This document shows, piece by piece, positions 52,004 through 60,517 of a stretch of DNA of 64,000 nt; the first letter of the stretch is position 1; every line of letters starts with the position of its first letter. The position numbers and the translations under genes are program-made. The DNA is taken from NCBI RefSeq assembly GCF_016861975.1, contig NZ_BOMB01000026.1, positions 1 to 64,000 on the forward strand, in the 5' to 3' direction. This DNA is from Actinocatenispora rupis. Lineage in GTDB: Bacteria; Actinomycetota; Actinomycetes; Mycobacteriales; Micromonosporaceae. The notes under the pieces are model-generated. The model did not search any database and was not told the DNA's origin. It saw only the letters and a list, made by a program, of their open reading frames with translations.

Positions 52004-53428
52004 GTGACCAGCGCCGTGGACCGCTGCCTGCTCGTCGGCATGCCGGGGTACGAGTTGTCGCCGGCCCTGCGGGCGTGGCTCGCCGAGGGGCTCGGCGGTG
52101 TCGTGCTGTTCGCCGGCAACATCGCCGACCGGGACCAGCTCGGTGCGCTCGTCGCGGACATCCGCACCGCCGGTGACGACCCGCTCGTCGCGCTCGACGA
52201 GGAGGGCGGCGACGTCACCCGGCTGTACGCGACGACAGGCGCTCCGTACCCGGGGAACCTGGCGCTCGGCGCGGTCGACGACGTGGCGCTCACCCGGCGG
52301 GTCGGTGCGGCCATCGGCGCCGAACTGGCCGCCCTCGGCGTCAACCTCAACCTGGCCCCGGTCGCCGATGTCAACACCAACCCCGACAACCCGATCATCG
52401 GTACGCGGTCGTTCGGTGCGGACCCGGAGCGGGTCGCCGCGCACGTCGTGGCGTACCTGACGGGGGTGCAGTCGACGGGGGTGGCCGCGTGCGCGAAGCA
52501 CTTCCCGGGGCACGGGGACACCGCGCTGGACTCGCACCTGGCGCTGCCCACGGTGACCGGTGACCTGACGCCACACCTCGTACCGTTCCGCGCGGCTGTC
52601 GAGGCGGGCGTCCGGTCGGTACTCACCGCGCACGTCGCGTACCCCGGGTACTGCGAGGGGCCGGCGACGCTGAGCCGGGCCGTACTGACCGGGCTGCTGC
52701 GCGACGAACTCGGCTTCACCGGCGCCGTGGTGACCGACTCGATGACGATGAACGCCATCGCGGACGGGGTGGGCGTCGCCGAGGGCGCGGCGCGCGCGGT
52801 GGCCGCCGGCGCCGACCTGGTGTGCCTGACCGGGACGTACGAGCTGCAGCGGCAGGTACGCCAGCGGCTCGCGGAGACCGCCGACCCGGGCCGGCTGGCG
52901 GGGGCCGCCGCCCGGGTACGCGCGCTCGCCGCCCCCGTACCCGTCGGCGAGCCGGTACCACCGGCCGGTGACACCGAACTGGCCGCCGCGGCGCGTGGCG
53001 CGCTGCGGCCGGACCCCGGCATCGGGCCGCTCGACGGCCCGCCGTACGTGCTCGAACTCAGCCCACCACGGCAGGGCATCGAGCTGACCGCCGGCAGCCT
53101 GCTGGCGCTGCTGGGCGCGCGCGACCCGCGCGTCACCGGCACCCGGCTGACCGCCGACCCGGCGGACCGGGGCGACGACGACCTGGCCGGTGCGCTGGCC
53201 GCGGCCGGCGGGAGACCGCTGGTCGTGGTGGTACGGGACGCGCACCGCGCACCCGGCCAGCGCGCCCGGCTCGCGACCGTACTCGGCGCCCGCCCGGACG
53301 CCGTGGTCGTCGGTACCGGAACCAGCGCCGACGCCGGTCTGGCGCCCGGCAGATACCTCGGGACCCGGGGTGGCGCCCGGGTCAACCTCGACGCGGCGGC
53401 CGACCTGCTCGTCGGCGCGCACCGCTAG
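52004..53428 (+). CDS. nagZ: Glycoside hydrolase family 3, NagZ-type beta-N-acetylhexosaminidase
   Basis: 474 residues. The GH3 barrel (about 5-300) has the substrate-site motif CAKHFPGHGDTALDSH (about 163-178), where the His-Asp pair on this loop is the general acid of NagZ-type enzymes, and the nucleophile Asp in GAVVTDSMTMNAI (about 240). There is no obvious signal peptide, so it is probably cytosolic and releases GlcNAc from GlcNAc-anhydroMurNAc or disaccharide-peptides. The C-terminal 150 residues form a second domain. GTG start with AAGGATCT. The importer genes begin 28 bases after its stop, so co-expression is likely. Confidence 0.9.
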   Translation: MTSAVDRCLLVGMPGYELSPALRAWLAEGLGGVVLFAGNIADRDQLGALVADIRTAGDDPLVALDEEGGDVTRLYATTGAPYPGNLALGAVDDVALTRRVGAAIGAELAALGVNLNLAPVADVNTNPDNPIIGTRSFGADPERVAAHVVAYLTGVQSTGVAACAKHFPGHGDTALDSHLALPTVTGDLTPHLVPFRAAVEAGVRSVLTAHVAYPGYCEGPATLSRAVLTGLLRDELGFTGAVVTDSMTMNAIADGVGVAEGAARAVAAGADLVCLTGTYELQRQVRQRLAETADPGRLAGAAARVRALAAPVPVGEPVPPAGDTELAAAARGALRPDPGIGPLDGPPYVLELSPPRQGIELTAGSLLALLGARDPRVTGTRLTADPADRGDDDLAGALAAAGGRPLVVVVRDAHRAPGQRARLATVLGARPDAVVVGTGTSADAGLAPGRYLGTRGGARVNLDAAADLLVGAHR

Positions 53429-53456
53429 TCAGCCCGTACCCCCCAGGAGAATGCGC

Positions 53457-55271
53457 ATGAGGAAACCTGTCGTCGCCGTACTCACGGCGGCCGGCACGCT
53501 CGCCACGGTGCTCGCCGCGGCCGGCTGTACCGACTCCAGTTCCGCCGACGGCGGTGTGTTCACCACGATCGACGGCAACCACCCGATCAACGTGAACGCG
53601 CCGATCAACCCGTACAACCAGGCGAGCAACACGTTCGTCGGGTACAACACGATGCAGCTCGGGTGGGCGAAGAACTCGAAGACCGACCCGAACGCGTTCT
53701 ACCCCGGCCTGGCGAAGAGCTGGACCGAGACGCCGGACCACCTGAAGCTGACGGTGAAGCTCCAGCCGAAGGCGAAGTGGTCGGACGGCAAGGACGTCAC
53801 CGCCGAGGACGTGAAGACCTCCGCGGCGATGTCGTTCACCCAGGGCGGCGGCGCGTTCGCGGTGTCGCCGGGTGCGGCGGGCGGGCTCGGTGACATCAAG
53901 GTCGTCGACTCGAAGACGATCGAGTTCGACCAGGCGGCCGGGTCGGCGAACAACAGCTTCCTGCGCAACATCCTCAGCATGAACGTGATCCCGAAGTCCG
54001 TGTACGGGCCGCAGATGCCCGCGGACATCTGGGACACGATCAAGACCGCGACCGACCCGAAGGCCGCCAAGGCCGACCAGACGAAGGCGCAGAACACGAT
54101 CACGTCGCTGGGCAAGAAGCTCGTCGACTTCGGCCCGAAGAAGGACGTGTCGGCCGGCCCGTTCGTACTCCAGCGGGTGAACCCGGGCGAGGCCGTACTG
54201 AAGAAGAACACGTACTTCTTCGACGCCGACAAGATCGGCCCGAAGCAGGTCGTGCTGAAGAACTACTCGGGCAACGAGCAGATCTGGAACTACCTGATCG
54301 CCGGTCAGCTCGACGCCGCGCCGTACACGTCGACGCCGACGAACGTGGTCAAGAAGATCGTGGGCCACAAGGGGAACGGGACCGTCAAGGGCTTCAGCCC
54401 GGTGGCCGCGTCGCTGGCGTTCAACCAGTCGTACAAGCCGCTCGACAACGTGCACGTGCGGCGGGCGCTGGCGTACCTGATCGACCGGAAGCTGACCACG
54501 AAGATCGGTGAGGCGGAGAGCGGCACCGCGTCGCAGACCACCACCGGCCTGGTCGGCGACGCCGCGAACGCGTGGCTCGGCGCCGACGGCGTCAACAAGC
54601 TCAACCCGTACGCGCACGACACGGCGAAGGCGGAGAAGGAGCTGAAGACGGCCGGGCTGACGAAGTCCGGGAAGACCTGGATGTACAAGGGCAAGCCGTT
54701 CACGCTGAACATCCAGGCGCCGACCGGCTTCTCGGACTGGATCGCCGGTTCGAAGTCCATCTCCAGCCAGCTCACCGACTTCGGCATCGCGTCCTCGGTC
54801 AAGACCTCGGCGGACTACGCCACGTACCTGAGCGAGATCGCGGAGGGCAAGTACCAGGTGGGCTTCTGGCTGACCGCGCTCGGCCCGTCCACGTACAACG
54901 CCTACGCCCGGCTGTACGGCCCGTCGAACGGCTGGACCCAGTTCGGTGCGCAGGTGAAGCACTCGGCGGCCGGCAAGGACGGCAACTGGATGGGCGGCAC
55001 CGAGACGGCGAACGTGCCGGGCCTCGGCACCGTCAACCCCGGTGACCTGACCAACCAGCTCAGCCAGGCCGACGAGGCCAAGCAGAAGGAGCTGGTGGGC
55101 AAGCTGGCGCGGTACAGCAACGACCAGCTGCCGGCCATCCAGATCTGGGACTACGTGAACGTCCAGTTCACGAACACGACCCGGTTCACCAACTTCCCGA
55201 AGGACGACTCCGACGTGCTGCGGCTCTCGCCCGGCGTGTGGATGCAGCTCGGGTACATCAAGAAGAAGTAA
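53457..55271 (+). CDS. Family 5 extracellular solute-binding lipoprotein
   Basis: 604 residues. Lipoprotein signal LTAAGTLATVLAAAGC, lipobox at about residue 24. SBP_bac_5 features: LGWAKNSKTDPNAFYPGLAKSW, KLTVKLQPKAKWSDGKDVTAEDVKTS, RRALAYLIDRKLTTKIGE, and YNDQLPAIQIW-like end (YSNDQLPAIQIWDYVNV). It delivers peptides, or in some members oligosaccharides, to the permeases encoded next. The second ATG (53457) is properly spaced from AGGAGA, the first (53451) too close. Linked to nagZ, muropeptides or amino-sugar oligosaccharides are plausible ligands. Confidence 0.9.
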   Translation: MRKPVVAVLTAAGTLATVLAAAGCTDSSSADGGVFTTIDGNHPINVNAPINPYNQASNTFVGYNTMQLGWAKNSKTDPNAFYPGLAKSWTETPDHLKLTVKLQPKAKWSDGKDVTAEDVKTSAAMSFTQGGGAFAVSPGAAGGLGDIKVVDSKTIEFDQAAGSANNSFLRNILSMNVIPKSVYGPQMPADIWDTIKTATDPKAAKADQTKAQNTITSLGKKLVDFGPKKDVSAGPFVLQRVNPGEAVLKKNTYFFDADKIGPKQVVLKNYSGNEQIWNYLIAGQLDAAPYTSTPTNVVKKIVGHKGNGTVKGFSPVAASLAFNQSYKPLDNVHVRRALAYLIDRKLTTKIGEAESGTASQTTTGLVGDAANAWLGADGVNKLNPYAHDTAKAEKELKTAGLTKSGKTWMYKGKPFTLNIQAPTGFSDWIAGSKSISSQLTDFGIASSVKTSADYATYLSEIAEGKYQVGFWLTALGPSTYNAYARLYGPSNGWTQFGAQVKHSAAGKDGNWMGGTETANVPGLGTVNPGDLTNQLSQADEAKQKELVGKLARYSNDQLPAIQIWDYVNVQFTNTTRFTNFPKDDSDVLRLSPGVWMQLGYIKKK

Positions 55272-55280
55272 GGGAACCTG

Positions 55281-56282
55281 GTGCTCAAGTTCCTCAGGCG
55301 GCTCGCGGGCCACGTGGTCCGCGGGCTCGTCATGATCTGGATCGTCACCACCTTCACCTTCGTCCTGGTCCGTCTCATGCCCGGCGACCCGGTGCAGACG
55401 CAGTACGAGACGCTGCTGTCGAAGGGCATGTCGCCGGACCAGGCGAAGGCGCAGGTGGCCGTCACGTACGGGTTCGTGCCGCACGGCTCGTTCTGGTCGC
55501 AGTACGGCCACTACCTGTGGCAGCTGCTGCACTTCGACCTGGGCCGGTCCGTACGGGCGCAGGGCGTGAGCGTGACGACCGAGGTGCTGTCCACGGCGAA
55601 GTGGACCATCGGCCTGGTACTCGCGGGCACCCTGCTGAGCTTCCTGTTCGGCGTGGTGCTGGGTGTGGTCGCGGCGATGCGCCGCAACAGTCACCTGGGC
55701 AACGGGCTGTCCATCGTGGGCAGCCTGCTGCACGGCGTCCCGCAGTACGTGATGGCGCTGATCCTGGTGACGTTCCTGACCGTGAAGTTCAAGCTGTTCT
55801 CCACCGGGCCGGTGGACGGGCTGCTCGAACCCGGCTTCAACGGGCCGTACATCGCGTCGATCGTCGCGCACGCGGTACTGCCGGCGGTGGCGTTCGCGCT
55901 GTCGTCGTTCGGCGGGTACCTGCTGTCGATGAAGTCGAGCGTGGTGTCGGTGCTGGGTGACGACTTCATCCTGGCGTCGGAGCTGCGCGGCATCAGACCC
56001 TCGATCATCTTCCGGTACGTCGCGCGCAACGCGATCCTGCCGTTGTTCACCGTACTGGCGCTGTCGCTGGGCTTCATGGTCGGCGGCGCGGTCTTCATCG
56101 AGAACGCGTTCAACTATCCGGGCATGGGCGCGATGCTGGTCGCCAGCATCGGCCAGCGGGACTACTCGGAGATGTCCGGCGCGTTCCTGCTCATCACCAT
56201 GGCGGTCATCATCGCGAACATCTGCGCCGACATGCTCTACACGGTCATCGACCCCCGGGTACGCCGAGGGGAGGGCGCATGA
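55281..56282 (+). CDS. Oligopeptide-type ABC transporter permease (DppB/OppB)
   Basis: 333 residues. N-terminal TM VRGLVMIWIVTTFTFVLVRLMPGDPV (the conserved MPGDP), then five more TM helices. The EAA loop is ASELRGIRPSIIFRYVARNAILPL, followed by FMVGGAVFIENAFNYPGMGAMLVASIGQRDY. GTG start nine bases after the binding-protein stop with AAGGGAACC. It would form the membrane channel with the DppC-type partner. Confidence 0.93.
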   Translation: MLKFLRRLAGHVVRGLVMIWIVTTFTFVLVRLMPGDPVQTQYETLLSKGMSPDQAKAQVAVTYGFVPHGSFWSQYGHYLWQLLHFDLGRSVRAQGVSVTTEVLSTAKWTIGLVLAGTLLSFLFGVVLGVVAAMRRNSHLGNGLSIVGSLLHGVPQYVMALILVTFLTVKFKLFSTGPVDGLLEPGFNGPYIASIVAHAVLPAVAFALSSFGGYLLSMKSSVVSVLGDDFILASELRGIRPSIIFRYVARNAILPLFTVLALSLGFMVGGAVFIENAFNYPGMGAMLVASIGQRDYSEMSGAFLLITMAVIIANICADMLYTVIDPRVRRGEGA

Positions 56283-56358
56283 GTGAGCGTGAGCGAGCGA
56301 ATCATGAGTGTTGCGCGTTTGTGCCTCATGGCGGCTCGGAGCGAAGCGAGGAGCCGGC
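56283..56358. other. 76-bp spacer with repeat-like words inside the transporter operon
   Basis: Between dppB and dppC, where operon mates otherwise touch or overlap. It contains GAGCGTGAGCGAGCGAA, CATGAG/CTCATG as a short inverted pair (56303-56330), and a hairpin GGCTC ... GAGCC (56333-56355) with an inner CTCG/CGAG. The last part provides the AGGAG ribosome site of dppC. It looks like a small inserted interspersed element. Confidence 0.45.
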
Positions 56359-57261
56359 ATGAGCACGACGGTTGAGGTGCCCGTCGCGAACCCGGTGGTG
56401 CCGGCGCGGCGGACGAGGTTCCTGGCGAACCTGTGGAAGGTGTTGCGCCGCAAGCCTTCCCGGATGGTCGGCGCGTTCATCGTCGCGCTGTTCGTGGCGC
56501 TGGGGATCATCGGCCCGTGGCTGTACCCGGAGAACCTGCCGAAGTCGGCGGACCTGCTGGCGGGGCCGAGCCTGTCGCACCTGCTCGGTACCGACTTCGA
56601 GGGCGCGGACGTGCTCGCCGAACTCATCGTCGGCAGCCGGTACGTGCTGACTGCCGCGGCCGTCGCCGCGCTGGTCACGGTCGTCGTCGGGGTGGCCGTC
56701 GGCCTGTACGCCGGCTACCGCCGCGGCCGTCCCGACTCGGCGCTCATGCGGATCACCGACTTCGTCCTGACCATCCCGGGTTTCCCGCTCCTGCTGGTAC
56801 TCACCACGGTGTGGAAGTTCGAGTCGGCGCTGCAGATGGGTCTGGTACTCGGGCTCACCGGCTGGGGCGGCCTGGCCCGCTCGGTACGGTCGCAGACGCT
56901 GTCGTTGCGGGAACGTGGCTTCGTGGAGGCCGCCCGCGGTCTCGGCCTGTCCACGCCGCACGTGGTGACGCGCGAGCTGCTGCCGAACATCGCGCCGTAC
57001 GTGGCGATGAACCTGCTGATCGGCGTCACCACGTTCATCTACTCGCAGGTCGGTCTCTTCTACCTCGGCGTCCTGCCGTACAACTCGACGAACTGGGGCG
57101 TGATGATCCAGCTCGCCGTCAACAACGGCGTGACCCAGACGGGCGCTGGCCTCAGCTACCTGATGGCGCCGCTCATCGCGATCCTGCTGCTGACCCTGGG
57201 GGTCGTGCTGCTGGTGGACGCGATGGACGAGGTGTTCAACCCACGGCTGCGGGAGGACTGA
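56359..57261 (+). CDS. Oligopeptide-type ABC transporter permease (DppC/OppC)
   Basis: 300 residues. N-terminal cytoplasmic segment, TM1 MVGAFIVALFVALGIIGPWLYP, LSHLLGTDFEGADVLAELIVGSRYVL (the conserved GTD region), four further TM helices, and the EAA motif ARGLGLSTPHVVTRELLPNIAPYV (about 190-213). The ATG is chosen by the AGGAGCCGGC just before it. Stop overlaps the DppD-type start (TGATG). Confidence 0.93.
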   Translation: MSTTVEVPVANPVVPARRTRFLANLWKVLRRKPSRMVGAFIVALFVALGIIGPWLYPENLPKSADLLAGPSLSHLLGTDFEGADVLAELIVGSRYVLTAAAVAALVTVVVGVAVGLYAGYRRGRPDSALMRITDFVLTIPGFPLLLVLTTVWKFESALQMGLVLGLTGWGGLARSVRSQTLSLRERGFVEAARGLGLSTPHVVTRELLPNIAPYVAMNLLIGVTTFIYSQVGLFYLGVLPYNSTNWGVMIQLAVNNGVTQTGAGLSYLMAPLIAILLLTLGVVLLVDAMDEVFNPRLRED

Positions 57262-58289
57262 TGACGGCCGCCACCGAACCGTCCACAGTGGACGGCGCCA
57301 GCACCGGTCCGGGCGTACGCATCAGCGACCTGACCGTGGCGTACCGGACGCCGGCGGGTGAGCTGCCCGCGGTGTCCGGCATCAACCTGGAACTCGCGCC
57401 GGGCTCGATCACCGGCCTCGTCGGCGAGTCCGGCTCGGGCAAGTCGACGATGGCGCTGGCCATGCTCAACGCCGTACAGCAGCCGGGCCGGATCACCGGC
57501 GGGGTCATCGAGATCGACGGTCTGGGCGACGTACTCTCGTTGTCCCCCAAGCAGATCCGGGCGGCCCGCGGCGGTTCGATCGGCTACGTGTTCCAGGCCG
57601 CGCAGAACTCGCTCAACCCGCTGAAGACCGTCGGCAAGCAGCTGCTCGACCTCGGCCGCTCGCACGGCGTCGAGGACAAGCGCGCCCTGGTACGCCAGGC
57701 GAAGGAGCTGCTGTCCCGGATGGGGCTGTCCGGCGAGCGGGTGCTCGACTCGTACCAGCACGAGCTGTCCGGCGGGATGCGGCAGCGCGTCGGCATCATG
57801 CTCGCCCTGGTACTCAACGCGCACGTGCTCGTCCTCGACGAGCCGACGACCGCGCTGGACATGATCTCGCAGGCGAACATCCTGTCCATCATCAAGGATG
57901 TACACGCCGAGCACGGGCTGACCACGCTCGTCGTCACGCACGACATCGGCGTCGTCGCCGAGGTCGCCGACCGCGTCGCCGTCATGTACGGCGGGCGGTT
58001 GGTGGAACAGGGCCCCACGGTCGACGTGCTGCGCGCGCCGAGCCACCCGTACACGCGGGGGCTGATCACCGCGATCCCGCGGCTGACCGGCGACCCGGAC
58101 GTGGCGCAGCCGCTGCCGGGACGCCCGCCGACGCTGGGCACGATCCCCCGGCAGGGCTGCGTGTTCCGGGAGCGCTGCGCCGTGTACGCGGCGGGTGCGC
58201 GCGAGGACTGCGAGACCGTCGACCCGCCCGCGTACGACATCGGCGCCGAGCGGCTCGTGGCATGTCATGTGGTGGAGGAGGAACGGTGA
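57261..58289 (+). CDS. ABC transporter ATPase (DppD/OppD)
   Basis: 342 residues. Walker A GESGSGKSTM (about 55), Q-loop region FQAAQNSLNPLKTVGKQL, signature LSGGMRQRVGIML (about 167), Walker B VLVLDEPTTALDMISQ, and H-loop VVTHDIGVVAEVADRVAVMYGG. The OppD/F C-terminal domain is present: HPYTRGLITAIPRL, then the cysteines CVFRERCAV and REDCE that bind an Fe-S or metal in this family. Overlaps its neighbours by 1 and 4 bases. Confidence 0.95.
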   Translation: MTAATEPSTVDGASTGPGVRISDLTVAYRTPAGELPAVSGINLELAPGSITGLVGESGSGKSTMALAMLNAVQQPGRITGGVIEIDGLGDVLSLSPKQIRAARGGSIGYVFQAAQNSLNPLKTVGKQLLDLGRSHGVEDKRALVRQAKELLSRMGLSGERVLDSYQHELSGGMRQRVGIMLALVLNAHVLVLDEPTTALDMISQANILSIIKDVHAEHGLTTLVVTHDIGVVAEVADRVAVMYGGRLVEQGPTVDVLRAPSHPYTRGLITAIPRLTGDPDVAQPLPGRPPTLGTIPRQGCVFRERCAVYAAGAREDCETVDPPAYDIGAERLVACHVVEEER

Positions 58290-59296
58290 GCGGCGACATC
58301 GAGGGCGTCGGGATCGTCAAGACGTACAAGGCGCGCGGTGACGTACTCGCCGGCCAGACCGTGCACGCGCTGCGCGGCGTCGACTTCCGCATCCCGGCCG
58401 GCGGCGCCGCGTCGTTCATCGGCGAGTCCGGGTGCGGCAAGACGACACTCGGCCGCATCCTCGCCGGCCTGGAGACGTACGACTCGGGTCGGCTGAGCGT
58501 CGACGGCGTGGACCTGTCCGGGCTGCGGCCGAAGAAGCGCGAGCCGTACTTCCGGCGGATCCAGATGATCCACCAGGACCCGTACTCGGCGCTCAACCCG
58601 ACGCGCACCGTCGACGCGATCCTGACCGACCCGCTCACCCTGCGCGCCAAGCAGACCGGGCGGCCCAAGTCGTGGATCGCCGAACGCCAGCGCGAAGTAC
58701 TGTCGCTCGTCGGCCTCGAACCCGACTACGTACTCCCGCGCTACCCGCACCAGCTGTCCGGCGGCATGCGGCAGCGCGTCGTCATCGCCCGCGCGCTGAC
58801 CGTCGACCCGGACGCGCTCGTCGCCGACGAGGCCGTGTCGATGATCGACGTATCGCTCCGGCTCGGCATCCTCAAGCTGCTCCGCGAACTGCGCGAGACC
58901 GTCGGCGTGAGCGTCCTGTTCATCACGCACGACGTGGCGACCGCCCGGTACATCGGCGCCGACGGCGAGCTGTACGTCATCTACCGCGGCGAGATCGTCG
59001 AGCACGGGCCCACCGAGACCGTCATCGCCGACCCGGTCCACCCGTACACGCAGTGCCTGCTCTCGGCGATCCCCGTACTGCACGGCCTGGAGCGGCCCGG
59101 CCCCGACCGGCTCACCCCGACCGAACCGCTCGCGGACAGCCAGTCCGACGACGGGTGCCTGTTCGCGGCGCGCTGCCCGTTCGCCACCGACCGGTGCCGT
59201 ACCGAGCGGCCGCAACTCGGACACGAGGGTGGTACCGAACAGGAACACTCCTGTTTCCACCCGGCCCGGCGTCACGTCGTCGCGGTCTCGGCGTGA
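58286..59296 (+). CDS. ABC transporter ATPase (DppF/OppF)
   Basis: 336 residues. Walker A GESGCGKTTLGRILAG (about 46), Q-loop IHQDPYSALNPTRTV, signature LSGGMRQRVVIARAL (about 158), Walker B ALVADEAVSMIDVSLR with DEA in place of the common DEP, and H-loop FITHDVATARYIG. OppF C-terminal cysteines CLFAARCPFATDRC. GTG start overlapping the DppD-type stop. Last gene of the importer operon. Confidence 0.94.
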   Translation: MSGDIEGVGIVKTYKARGDVLAGQTVHALRGVDFRIPAGGAASFIGESGCGKTTLGRILAGLETYDSGRLSVDGVDLSGLRPKKREPYFRRIQMIHQDPYSALNPTRTVDAILTDPLTLRAKQTGRPKSWIAERQREVLSLVGLEPDYVLPRYPHQLSGGMRQRVVIARALTVDPDALVADEAVSMIDVSLRLGILKLLRELRETVGVSVLFITHDVATARYIGADGELYVIYRGEIVEHGPTETVIADPVHPYTQCLLSAIPVLHGLERPGPDRLTPTEPLADSQSDDGCLFAARCPFATDRCRTERPQLGHEGGTEQEHSCFHPARRHVVAVSA

Positions 59297-59370
59297 CCGC
59301 CCACCGACTCCCAGACAACTCCCAGCCGGTCGGCGGGGGACACGGTCGGTCGCTGCCGTATTCTCCCAGC

Positions 59371-60018
59371 GTGTCCAAGCCTCAGTCGAAGCGCCGCGGT
59401 GGCTGGCTGCGCGAGATGGTCATCCTGGTCGTCGTCGCGGTGCTGGTGGCGGTGGTGGTCCGCACCTTCGTGGCGGCGTCGTTCTACATCCCGTCCGGTT
59501 CGATGGAGCACACGCTCGACATCAACGACCGGGTCCTGGTGTACAAGCTCGGATACGACTTCCACGCGCCCGAGCGCGGCGACGTCGTCGTGTTCAAGGC
59601 GCCCAAGCAGTGGGCGGCCGAAACCGGCGACGGCGGTGACTGGATCAAGCGGGTCATCGCCGTCGGCGGCGACAAGGTCGCCTACGACGACGCCATCGGC
59701 CGCATCACCGTCAACGGCAAGGCACTCACCGAGCCGTACATCTACCGCAGCGCCAGCGGGGTGCAGGACCCGCCCAGCGAGGCGCCGTTCCAGGTGACCG
59801 TGCCCAAGGGGCGGCTCTGGCTGATGGGCGACCACCGCTCCAACTCCAGCGACTCCCGCGAGCACTACCTGCAGAGCCACAACATCAGCCTGTCCACCGT
59901 GCCGGTGTCGTCCGTCGTCGGACGCGCCTTCGCCACGTACTGGCCGCTCGGGCGCATGACCTGGCTGTCCAAGCCCACCACGTACGACAGCATCCCGGAC
60001 GCGCGCGCCGCCAACTGA
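59371..60018 (+). CDS. lepB: Signal peptidase I
   Basis: 215 residues, type I leader peptidase that removes Sec signal peptides outside the membrane. One N-terminal TM EMVILVVVAVLVAVVVRTF (about 15-33), then catalytic Ser in YIPSGSMEHTL (about 44), box D with catalytic Lys WIKRVIAVGGDKV (about 92), and box E WLMGDHRSNSSDSR (about 151). GTG at 59371 is preferred: TATTCT lies 7 bases before it (59360-59365) and there is no ribosome site, the pattern of a leaderless transcript. A GTG at 59293 overlapping the dppF stop would add 26 polar residues. Confidence 0.9.
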   Translation: MSKPQSKRRGGWLREMVILVVVAVLVAVVVRTFVAASFYIPSGSMEHTLDINDRVLVYKLGYDFHAPERGDVVVFKAPKQWAAETGDGGDWIKRVIAVGGDKVAYDDAIGRITVNGKALTEPYIYRSASGVQDPPSEAPFQVTVPKGRLWLMGDHRSNSSDSREHYLQSHNISLSTVPVSSVVGRAFATYWPLGRMTWLSKPTTYDSIPDARAAN

Positions 60019-60045
60019 CGCGCGCTTCCGTTCAGCACGGCGTGT

Positions 60046-60201
60046 TCAGCTGAGCGTGTCCGTGGTGGTGCTGCGGACGAACGCGACGAAGGCTGCCGGG
60101 GACACCACGAGGCCAGGCCCGTCCGGATCCTTCGAGTCGCGTACGGCCCTCGTTGAGTTCCGCGGAGCTCGCGTGCGGTGCGGGTCAGCGATGGTAGGCA
60201 T
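60046..60201 (-). CDS. Truncated DUF397 protein
   Basis: 51 residues, too short to be noticed by length filters. Residues 20-43 read VRDSKDPDGPGLVVSPAAFVAF, the diagnostic C-terminal half of DUF397 proteins, which normally pair with a HipB/Scr1-type HTH regulator in actinobacteria. The N-terminal half (usually WRxSSxS...CVEVA) is missing and replaced by MPTIADPHRTRAPRNS, which overlaps the last 17 bases of the RelE gene in another frame. It may be a remnant that happens to keep an ATG. No HTH partner is adjacent. Confidence 0.6.
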   Translation of the reverse strand: MPTIADPHRTRAPRNSTRAVRDSKDPDGPGLVVSPAAFVAFVRSTTTDTLS

Positions 60202-60463
60202 CGCGTCGATGGTCGATGTCGAGAACGGTCACGCTACGAGTCTCGTCATCCACCCGGCAGATGATCCGGTAGGTACCACGCCGCGCGCTGAAACGACCCG
60301 TCAGTGGCGCCATGAGTCGCTTGCCGACGCGGTAGGGCTCGCTGACCAGAGGGCCCGTGATGAACTTGTACGCCGCGCTGGCCACCGGCTCCGGTAGCCG
60401 CTCCGCCAGGGCGCGACGAGCGGTCGGCGAGGTGCGCAGCGTGTACGGCTCGGGCGATGTCAC
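60185..60463 (-). CDS. RelE/ParE-family toxin without a visible antitoxin
   Basis: 92 residues. YTLRTSPTARRALAERLPEPVASAAYKFITGPL, RVGKRLMAPLTGRFSARRGTYRIICRVDDETRSVTVLDIDHRRDAYHR is the RelE fold: K-x-L...G..S..RG.YRI..., with the basic Arg and C-terminal HR-x-x-(A)Y motif used for mRNA cleavage. An antitoxin would normally overlap its start, but only 54 bases separate it from the AAA ATPase stop. GTG start. Probably a solitary or decayed toxin. Confidence 0.85.
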   Translation of the reverse strand: MTSPEPYTLRTSPTARRALAERLPEPVASAAYKFITGPLVSEPYRVGKRLMAPLTGRFSARRGTYRIICRVDDETRSVTVLDIDHRRDAYHR

Positions 60464-60517
60464 CGCTTCTTCGTCCGGGTCCCAGCGTCACGCTGGCCGC
60501 TCACCGGCGCCGGCGGG

